Source: LH-M37 sp032251315 (GTDB taxonomy: Bacteria > Pseudomonadota > Gammaproteobacteria > SZUA-229). From it: 64,000 nt of DNA. The stretch lies in the NCBI GenBank assembly GCA_032251315.1, contig JAVVEE010000001.1, positions 62,001 through 126,000 of the forward strand, given 5' to 3'. The position numbers and the translations under genes are program-made. Under the pieces are notes generated by a model that saw only the letters and a list, made by a program, of their open reading frames with translations, ran no database searches and was not told where the DNA came from. Positions within the stretch are counted from its first letter, which is position 1. Every line of letters begins with the position of its first letter. Below, one piece after another: positions 1 through 7,500 of the stretch.

Positions 1-848
1 CCATGGGCGTAAATGAGTCAGAAGATCACGAACAGGGTGCGGGCGATCAGGGCCTGATGTTTGGATATGCCAGCAATGAGACCGATGTACTCATGCCCGC
101 GCCTATCACCTATGCCCACAAACTGGTGAAGCGTCAGGCTGAAGTTCGCAAGAATGGCACGCTTTCATGGCTGCGCCCCGACGCCAAAAGTCAGGTGACT
201 TTCCGTTATGAAAACGATAAGCCGGTAGGCATTGATGCGGTGGTTCTATCCACACAGCATAATCCGGATATCACCCTGGAAATTCTGCGTGAAGCGGTGA
301 TGGATGAAATCATCAAACCGATTCTGCCCGCTGAGTGGCTGGATAAAGATACCAAATACTTCATCAACCCGACCGGCAATTTTGTCATCGGCGGCCCGGT
401 CGGCGACTGCGGCCTGACCGGTCGCAAGATCATCGTGGACACCTACGGCGGCATGGCCCGTCATGGTGGCGGCGCGTTCTCCGGCAAGGACCCATCCAAA
501 GTTGACCGCTCTGCCGCTTACGCCGGACGCTATGTGGCGAAAAACATCGTCGCTGCCGGACTGGCCGACAGGTGTGAAATTCAGGTCTCCTACGCCATTG
601 GCGTGGCTGAACCCACCTCGATTTCGGTACAGACTTTCGGCACCGGAAAAATCAGTGATGACAAGATTGTTGAACTGGTACGTGCACACTTCAATCTCAA
701 GCCCAAAGGCCTGATTCAGATGCTCGACCTGCTGCGCCCGATCTACGGCAATACCGCTGCCTATGGCCACTTCGGACGTGAAGAGCCTGACTTTAGCTGG
801 GAAAAAACCGATAAAGCGGCTGCACTAAAGGACGCAGCTGGGCTATAA
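1..848 (+). CDS. metK: S-adenosylmethionine synthetase, C-terminal part (5' end outside window)
   Basis: Makes S-adenosylmethionine from methionine and ATP in the cytoplasm. The readable frame begins at base 3 and is already inside the protein. The visible 281 residues carry family hallmarks: GAGDQGLMFGYA near the start, then FINPTGNFVIGGP, GDCGLTGRKIIVDTYGG, HGGGAFSGKDPSKVDRSAAY and a C-terminal GHFGREEPDFSWEKTD. The family is usually about 385 residues, so roughly the first 100 lie upstream of the window; the ATG at base 3 is an internal Met, not the start. Downstream come an SAH riboswitch, ahcY and metF, so the locus covers SAM synthesis, SAH disposal and methyl supply. Identification is secure by motif. 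Confidence 0.97.
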   Translation, partial: MGVNESEDHEQGAGDQGLMFGYASNETDVLMPAPITYAHKLVKRQAEVRKNGTLSWLRPDAKSQVTFRYENDKPVGIDAVVLSTQHNPDITLEILREAVMDEIIKPILPAEWLDKDTKYFINPTGNFVIGGPVGDCGLTGRKIIVDTYGGMARHGGGAFSGKDPSKVDRSAAYAGRYVAKNIVAAGLADRCEIQVSYAIGVAEPTSISVQTFGTGKISDDKIVELVRAHFNLKPKGLIQMLDLLRPIYGNTAAYGHFGREEPDFSWEKTDKAAALKDAAGL

Positions 849-863
849 TCCTTTTTCAATTTT

Positions 864-922
864 CTGAGGAGCGCTGCAGCGATACCCCCTATCGCGAGGC
901 TCAGAACTAGACAACGGCGCTC
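864..922 (+). promoter_or_regulatory. SAH (S-adenosylhomocysteine) riboswitch upstream of ahcY
   Basis: The metK-ahcY gap contains the signature core GAGGAGCGCTGC. Stem P1 pairs CTGAG (864-868) with CTCAG (900-904). A hairpin pairs GCGATA (879-884) with TATCGC (890-895) around a CCCCC loop. A pseudoknot pairs GAGCGC (869-874) with GCGCTC (917-922). This architecture and its position directly before ahcY match the known proteobacterial SAH riboswitch, which switches on SAH hydrolase when SAH builds up. The pseudoknot 3' strand ends 19 nt before the GGAG ribosome-binding site (941-944), so translation control is plausible (inference). Confidence 0.9.
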
Positions 923-951
923 ATTTCTTTTTACTATTTTGGAGATGAGCC

Positions 952-2376
952 ATGAGCGCCGTTACTACGAATAATTTCACTGACTTTAAAGTTGCCGACC
1001 TTTCCCTGGCTGAATGGGGCCACAAAGAAATCCGCATTGCCGAAACTGAAATGCCGGGCCTGATGGCGCTGCGCGAAGAGTTTGGTGAGGCACAGCCGCT
1101 CAAGGGTGCTCGCATTACCGGCAGCCTGCACATGACTATCCAGACGGCGGTATTGATCGAAACCCTGATCGCGCTGGGCGCAGAAGTACGCTGGGCATCG
1201 TGCAATATTTTTTCCACTCAGGATCAGGCGGCTGCCGCGATTGCGGATCAGGGCATTCCGGTCTACGCCTGGAAAGGTGAAACCATTGAAGAATACTGGT
1301 GGTGTACCGAACAGGCGCTGACCTGGCCTGATGGCGGCACTGCCAACATGATTCTGGATGATGGTGGCGATGCTACCCTGCTGATTCACAAAGGCGCTGA
1401 ATACGAAGCCGCTGGCGGCGTTATCCCCGCCGCCAAAGCCGGCGACAATGAAGAGTGGCTGGCCATTCTGGATGTGCTGAAACGCACCATCTCCGGCGAC
1501 AGCAAAATGTGGTCGAACATGGCCGCTAATATCAAGGGCGTTACCGAAGAGACCACCACCGGCGTACATCGTCTGTACCAGATGATGGAAGCGGGCCAGC
1601 TGATGTTCCCGGCGATGAATGTCAACGACTCAGCTACCAAGTCAAAATTCGACAACCTCTACGGCTGTCGCGAATCACTGATCGACAGCATCAAGCGCGC
1701 CACTGACGTGATGATTGCCGGAAAAATCTGCGTAGTTCTCGGTTATGGTGATGTCGGCAAAGGTTGTGCACAGGCATTCCGTGGCATGGGCGCGACCGTC
1801 ATGGTGACTGAAATCGATCCGATTTGCGCACTGCAGGCGGCAATGGAAGGTTACCGTGTGGTCGACATGAACATCGCCGCCACTCAGGGCGATATTTTTG
1901 TGACCACCACGGGCAACGTCAACGTCATCGACCATGACCACATGATCGCCATGAAAAACGAGGCCATTGTCTGCAACATCGGTCACTTCGATTCTGAGAT
2001 TAATATCGCCTCACTGGAAAAATACGAGTGGGACGAAATCAAACCGCAGGTTGATCACGTTATTTTCCCTGACGGCAAACGCATCATCATTCTGGCCAAA
2101 GGCCGACTGGTTAATCTTGGCTGCGCCACCGGTCATCCCAGCTTTGTGATGTCGGCATCCTTCACTAATCAGGTGATGGCGCAGATGGAGTTTTTTGCGA
2201 ATGCCGAGCAGTATGAAAACAAGGTTTACATATTGCCCAAGCAGCTGGATGAAAAAGTGGCTCGACTCCACCTCGGAAAGATTGGTGCCTACCTGACACC
2301 GCTGTCCCAGCAACAGGCAGACTACATTAATGTTGCGGTTGAAGGCCCCTACAAGCCCGATCACTACCGCTACTAA
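952..2376 (+). CDS. ahcY: Adenosylhomocysteinase (SAH hydrolase)
   Basis: Reversibly splits S-adenosylhomocysteine into homocysteine and adenosine, removing the inhibitory product of SAM-dependent methylations. The protein is 474 residues, normal for bacterial forms. It shows the substrate-side motif HMTIQTAVL (about 60-68), the NDSATKSKFDN segment (about 225-235), the Rossmann NAD-binding loop GYGDVGKG (264-271) and the conserved C-terminus KPDHYRY that completes the neighbour's NAD site in the tetramer. The ATG at 952 follows a GGAG at 941-944. It lies downstream of the SAH riboswitch and upstream of metF, separated from it by a strong hairpin. Confidence 0.98.
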   Translation: MSAVTTNNFTDFKVADLSLAEWGHKEIRIAETEMPGLMALREEFGEAQPLKGARITGSLHMTIQTAVLIETLIALGAEVRWASCNIFSTQDQAAAAIADQGIPVYAWKGETIEEYWWCTEQALTWPDGGTANMILDDGGDATLLIHKGAEYEAAGGVIPAAKAGDNEEWLAILDVLKRTISGDSKMWSNMAANIKGVTEETTTGVHRLYQMMEAGQLMFPAMNVNDSATKSKFDNLYGCRESLIDSIKRATDVMIAGKICVVLGYGDVGKGCAQAFRGMGATVMVTEIDPICALQAAMEGYRVVDMNIAATQGDIFVTTTGNVNVIDHDHMIAMKNEAIVCNIGHFDSEINIASLEKYEWDEIKPQVDHVIFPDGKRIIILAKGRLVNLGCATGHPSFVMSASFTNQVMAQMEFFANAEQYENKVYILPKQLDEKVARLHLGKIGAYLTPLSQQQADYINVAVEGPYKPDHYRY

Positions 2377-2391
2377 GTGCACTGATGCTGC

Positions 2392-2428
2392 GAGTAACGC
2401 CACAAGCCAAAAGCCTGTGGCGTTACTC
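2392..2428 (+). terminator. Strong intercistronic hairpin between ahcY and metF
   Basis: A perfect 13-bp inverted repeat pairs 2392-2404 (GAGTAACGCCACA) with 2416-2428, with an 11-nt loop. It is followed by a weak T-rich stretch (TATCTTTT, 2430-2436) rather than a clean U-run. It could be a partial terminator or an mRNA-stabilising or processing hairpin between ahcY and metF. Confidence 0.6.
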
Positions 2429-2467
2429 TATCTTTTCGAACTGTACACACTCAAGCAACAAAAAACT

Positions 2468-3313
2468 ATGAGTACTAATGACAATAGTAAGCCTGTTTTT
2501 AGCTGTGAGTTTTTTCCTCCGCGCACCGATGCCGGCATGGAAAAACTGATCGCTACCCAGCAGCAGTTACAGAATACAATAAACCCCGCTTTCTTTTCCG
2601 TGACCTTTGGTGCCGGTGGCACCACCCGTGATCGCACACTGGAAACGGTCAGGCAGCTTCGCTCTGACGGCAACTCGATTATTGCGCCACATATTTCCTG
2701 TATCGGCTCAAGCAAGCAGCAGCTCGAAGAGCTGCTCAATCAATACATGGCACTGGGCATCACTCGTCTGGTGACATTACGGGGCGATATGCCCGAAGGT
2801 GTAGAGCAGGTTAATGAGCTCAAACATGCCAATGAGTTAGTGGCCTTTGTTCGCGAAAAAACCGGCGACCACTTTCACATCGAAGTCGCCGCCTATCCCG
2901 AATATCATCCTGAAGCCGCCTCCCCGCAGGCGGATTTCGACCACTTTTTAAACAAGGCCCGGGCGGGTGCAGATTCGGCCATCACCCAGTATTTTTATAA
3001 TATTGATGCCTATACCCACTTTGTAAAAAAGTGCGAGCAGGCTCAGCTGGACATCCCCATCGTTCCCGGTATTATGCCCATCACCAATTATGCAAACCTG
3101 ATTCGTTTTTCAGACAATTGCGGCGCGGAAATTCCACGCTGGATACGGCTGCAACTAGCCGCTTATGAAAATGATCCTGACAGTCTGCGTGACTTCGGCA
3201 CCGATGTGGTTGCCCGACTCTGCCACCAGTTGCTGGAAGCAGGCGCACCCGGTCTGCATTTTTATACCCTGAATCAGTCCGAAGCCATATTGAAAATATG
3301 GGATCGACTCTGA
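2468..3313 (+). CDS. metF: 5,10-methylenetetrahydrofolate reductase
   Basis: Reduces 5,10-methylene-THF to 5-methyl-THF with FAD, supplying the methyl group for methionine synthesis. From the ATG at 2468 the protein is 281 residues, the usual bacterial MetF length. Visible motifs include CEFFPPR (residues 13-19, with the catalytic Glu), TFGAGGTTRD and LRGDMPEG, whose Asp is the folate-contacting residue of the family. The open frame extends upstream into ahcY, but that part has no MetF similarity and the family N-terminus begins at MSTND. No clear Shine-Dalgarno precedes this ATG, so translation may depend on upstream mRNA structure (inference). Confidence 0.96.
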   Translation: MSTNDNSKPVFSCEFFPPRTDAGMEKLIATQQQLQNTINPAFFSVTFGAGGTTRDRTLETVRQLRSDGNSIIAPHISCIGSSKQQLEELLNQYMALGITRLVTLRGDMPEGVEQVNELKHANELVAFVREKTGDHFHIEVAAYPEYHPEAASPQADFDHFLNKARAGADSAITQYFYNIDAYTHFVKKCEQAQLDIPIVPGIMPITNYANLIRFSDNCGAEIPRWIRLQLAAYENDPDSLRDFGTDVVARLCHQLLEAGAPGLHFYTLNQSEAILKIWDRL

Positions 3314-3348
3314 CCTGCCATGCATCTCCTGCGTAGATAGCTGCGAAC

Positions 3349-4074
3349 ATGACCCGACTCTATCATTCAGCCGCGCTCAACGCCGGGCAGGTCATCAGCC
3401 TTGATAAAGTCCCCTCACATCACTTAATTCGTGTACTGCGTGCAAGGAAGGGTACAGAGGTCACACTTTTTAATGGCGATGGCTACGAATACCTTGCGGA
3501 AGTGCTCGACGAAAATGCCAAACAATGTCAGCTGAGCATCAAACAACGGACAAAAGTCGACAACGAGTCGCCACTGGCAATCACTTTATTACAGGGAATT
3601 TCACGCGGCGACAGAATGGATAGCAGCATTCAGAAATCAGTTGAGCTGGGGGTACATGCTGTCATCCCCGTTTATTGTCAGCGCACCGGCACCAGCCTCA
3701 AGGGTGAGCGTGCGGAAAAGAAATTAAGACACTGGCAACAGATTGCCATCAGCGCCTGCGAGCAATCGGGGCGATGCATTATTCCTGAAATAAAACCTGC
3801 ACTGGATTTTACCCAGGCGGTGCAGAGCTTCAATGCCGACCACAAGCTGATGCTGGCACCCGACGCGAGCACTCACATCAGCAGTATTGCACCGCCCGTA
3901 AAAGAGCTTTGCATTTTGATTGGCCCGGAAGGCGGCTTTACTCAGGAAGAGATCAAACTGGCGGTGGATAATAATTATACGGCTATTTCACTGGGTCCCA
4001 GAATACTGCGCACTGAAACGGCCGGGCCAGCCTGTATAGCCATTGCCCAGGCTTTGTGGGGAGACCTCGATTAA
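3349..4074 (+). CDS. rsmE: 16S rRNA (uracil-1498 N3)-methyltransferase
   Basis: Methylates N3 of U1498 in 16S rRNA using SAM. The protein is 241 residues, typical of RsmE. An N-terminal PUA-like segment (residues 1-65) is followed by a SPOUT fold with knot motifs GPEGGF (192-197) and LGPRILRTETA (215-225). It follows metF by 35 nt in the same direction and probably shares its transcript. A short hairpin (4079-4094, AACCAG/CTGGTT, followed by TT) lies between it and the convergent chpC and may end transcription. Confidence 0.96.
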   Translation: MTRLYHSAALNAGQVISLDKVPSHHLIRVLRARKGTEVTLFNGDGYEYLAEVLDENAKQCQLSIKQRTKVDNESPLAITLLQGISRGDRMDSSIQKSVELGVHAVIPVYCQRTGTSLKGERAEKKLRHWQQIAISACEQSGRCIIPEIKPALDFTQAVQSFNADHKLMLAPDASTHISSIAPPVKELCILIGPEGGFTQEEIKLAVDNNYTAISLGPRILRTETAGPACIAIAQALWGDLD

Positions 4075-4098
4075 TCTCAACCAGAATACTGGTTTTCG

Positions 4099-4575
4099 TT
4101 ATTGACCTGATTCTGCATTTTTGATCATGGCTTCGATTCCGTCAATATCAAGAATACTGGCCGCCGCGCCATTAATGCGTGCTTTCTGCACCACCATGGG
4201 GTGAATCTGAACTTCTGATGAATCAGGATCAGTGACAATCTGATCTCTGCTGAACTGAGTAACATGGGGCACTCCGGATATTATCAGACCAATGTAAGGA
4301 TAACGCGATTCGTCATCGCTGGCCGTATAGATCATGGCAATCTGGGTATTCTGATTAACAACTTTGGCGACACCGCCCCCCGCCGACTCAAATGACACCA
4401 GCGGCACATCAACACCGTGCCACCGCATTCTGGCTACATACCAGTCGGGCATGTGACTGATTTTCATTGCTCCCTGCGCCGAAACCATTTCAGCCACCGC
4501 AGTACTGGGGACGACGACATTCTCACTGCGCAATGTCAGGATCATACATTTTATAACTTGCATTGCCTCAGCCAT
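4099..4575 (-). CDS. chpC: CheW-like chemosensory adaptor, ChpC type
   Basis: A 158-residue single CheW-like domain protein, last gene of the minus-strand pil-chp operon, starting 1 nt after the chpA stop. It has the hydrophobic CheW pattern (ILTLRSENVVVPS, DVPLVSFES, YIGLIISGVPHV) but little sequence conservation, as is usual for adaptor domains. By position and size it corresponds to ChpC of Pseudomonas, a second CheW-type adaptor linking the PilJ receptor to the ChpA kinase. The assignment to ChpC rather than another CheW relies mainly on context. Confidence 0.8.
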   Translation of the reverse strand: MAEAMQVIKCMILTLRSENVVVPSTAVAEMVSAQGAMKISHMPDWYVARMRWHGVDVPLVSFESAGGGVAKVVNQNTQIAMIYTASDDESRYPYIGLIISGVPHVTQFSRDQIVTDPDSSEVQIHPMVVQKARINGAAASILDIDGIEAMIKNAESGQ

Positions 4576-4576
4576 T

Positions 4577-7500
4577 TTATTTCACCGAACTTAATAATTC
4601 ATTGATGTTCTTCATCAGCTCTTCTTCCTGGAAAGGCTTACCAAGATATTGATCGACGCCGATTGTTTTAGCTCTCTCTTTATGTTTGATGCCGGTACGT
4701 GATGTAATCATAATAATCGGAATCTGCTTCAGCCTGTCTTCATTACGCATATAGGTTGCCAGCTCGAAGCCGTCCATTTTTGGCATCTCAATGTCCAGCA
4801 ACATCAGGTCCGGCATCTCTTCCTGCAATTTGTTAGTGGCATCAACACCATCGGTAGCCAGAATCACTTTCATATTATGACGTTCGAGTATTCTTGCTGT
4901 TACCTTACGAATGGTAATCGAATCATCCACCACCATAATAGTCGGCTCGGTTTCTACAGCTACCGCTTCATCGGACTCTTCTGTCACCACCTCTTTAAAC
5001 AGGCTATCACCGATAACCAACGCCGACATTTCCAGAATCAGAACCACCCGACCATCTGCCAGAATGGTTGCACCGGCGATGCCGCGCACTGCACTGATCT
5101 GCATGCCCACCGGCTTGATCACGATCTCGCGACGCCCCAGTAAATCATCGACATGTAATGCGAAATGCTGATCGCCTACATGCACCAGCAATACCGGAAA
5201 CAATTGGCCTTCTTCAGCATAGTTCTGTTGATGCCCAGTTAGCATGAAGCCCAGATGTTTCAGTTCATAATTAACATTATTAAATGCATATTCCAGATCG
5301 CCGCTGTCATAGAAGCTCTGCAACTCAGTGCCTGTAATTCGCACCACCCCTTCGATACTGGCTAGCGGTACAGCGTAAATGTCATCGCCGGCATTAACCA
5401 GTAGTGCCTGATTAATTGCCAGCGTTAATGGCAGCCGAACTTTGAAGCTGGTGCCTTTGCCGCGCTCGGTATCAATTTCAAGCACGCCACCCAGCTGTTT
5501 AATTTCACTGTCTACGACATCCATGCCGACACCACGACCGGCAAGCTGCGTTACTTCCTCAGCCGTGCTGAAGCCGCTCTTGAGAATAAACTGCAAGACG
5601 TCATAATTGCTCAGCTCATTATCTTCTGCCAGCAAGCCCTGCTTGATGGCTTTTTTTCGAATGGCATCCGCATTAATACCTGAGCCGTCATCTTCAACTT
5701 TTACAACAACCGAAGTCCCCTGACGCCCTACTGAAATCTTAATATTGCCGGCCTCGGACTTGCCCGCAATCAGTCGATCTTTCGGTAACTCAATGCCGTG
5801 CGCAACGGCGTTACGCAACATGTGCTCCAATGGAGCAACCACGCGATCAAGAACGGTGCGATCAAGCTCCTGTTCTTCGCCTATAATTTCAACATTAATT
5901 TCTTTGCCCATCTCTCTGGCAGTCTGACGTACGATGCGGCGCAAGCGTGTTGACATGCCGCCAAAACGAACCATGCGTGTGCGCATCAGGCCTTCCTGCA
6001 GGTCGGTACTGATGCGAGATTCCTGCAGCAACAGCATTTCTGCATCACCAACAATGTCCGAGAGGATATCTTTAATACTGTCTACGTCACTGGCCGTCTC
6101 CGACAAACTTCGCGCCAGCTGCTGCAAGGTGGAGTAACGATCCATCTCCAGAGGGTCAAAGTTTTCATCATAATCATCCGCTTCCTTTTCGTAACTCGAA
6201 CGAATTTGAATCTCGGTTTCGATTTCAAGTTTACGCAGCTGTTCTTTCAGTCGGATAACGGTCTGGTTTAACTCTTTGAGGTTATAGCCAACATCAGTAA
6301 TCTGCTTGCCCATGCGAGCATGATGGATATTTACTTCACCTGCGTAATTCACCAGATTGTTGAGCAAATCAGCACGCACACGCACCTGCTCCTGAGAGTC
6401 CTTGAAATTAACATCAGTAGCACGTTCACCCCAATGGGGTTTTTCTTCGCTACGGTCAGACTTTCTTCTTTTCAGCGCCTCTGCATCGGCAGTGCCGGCT
6501 ATGCCTTTACCGGCCGCAGGGTTCTGCGCCTGAATTTCCGGGTTTAGCATCTCTTCAGTCAGCGGCTCATTAACCGCTTCACTCAGCAGATCATCAACTT
6601 CGACATCAAAGCGCTCAACAGTGCGTTGCTCAACAACTTCCCCACGCATAATCGCTTCGATTCGTTCTACGAGATTACCGGAGGCACTAATGGGCTGGCG
6701 CTGCTTAACGTTGCCCAGCATGTTGTTGAGGGCATCGAGCGATTCATGCAAAACATCGAAAAAGACTTTATTAGCTTCGATTTTGTGCTCAAAAAGCGCC
6801 AGCACCATCGATTCCAGAACATGAGTGAGATCGCCTACTGGTACCAGAGATGCCATGCGAGCACCCCCTTTCAGGGTATGCATATGGCGTTGCAATTCAA
6901 TAAGGTTGTCCGTATCCTCTTCATTTTCATGAAGCTTAATCAAAGTCCCCTCAAGGTCCTCTATCAGTTCCTCGGCCTCTTCCAGAAAGATATCAATCAG
7001 ATCATCATCGACATCGCCATAGGTATACAGTGTTTCTGCCGGGGCGTGCTGCACCGGTTTTCCGGTGACTACAGGCTCGCGCTTGGCCTCGGATTGGGTG
7101 GGCATTATCTGTGCAGCTGATGGTTGTTGCAATTGCTGCTGCAATTCATCCTGCACGGCCTTGCTCATCCTATCCAGCAGCACCTTATTTGTTTCCGGCA
7201 ATTTGTTCGCTTTCAATTGTGCCAGCATTGCTTCAATCGTTGAAACGACCTCAGCGATAATCTCGACTACAGCATCAGGAATTAATTGACTACTGGCATC
7301 CTGCCGTGCCACTGCATATTTTTCACTTACTCCTGCTATTTCGGCAATCGCTTCAATTTCTGCCGTGCGTGCACTGCCAAACAGGGTATGAAAAGCTCTG
7401 ATCAGGTCGTTACTCGCCTCCAGTCCCTGCTCGCCTAAATAATGTTTATTCAGAAGCTCCTTGATTATGCGTAGATGGCTATTGCTCTCATCGTAATAAA

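Noticed and set aside
246..770. Long minus-strand frame opposite metK, and similar long frames opposite ahcY, gshB, apbE, pyrB, pyrC', pilT and metX
   Set aside because: They mirror strongly coding plus- or minus-strand genes with known motifs, and their translations show no family features. They are shadows of codon bias.
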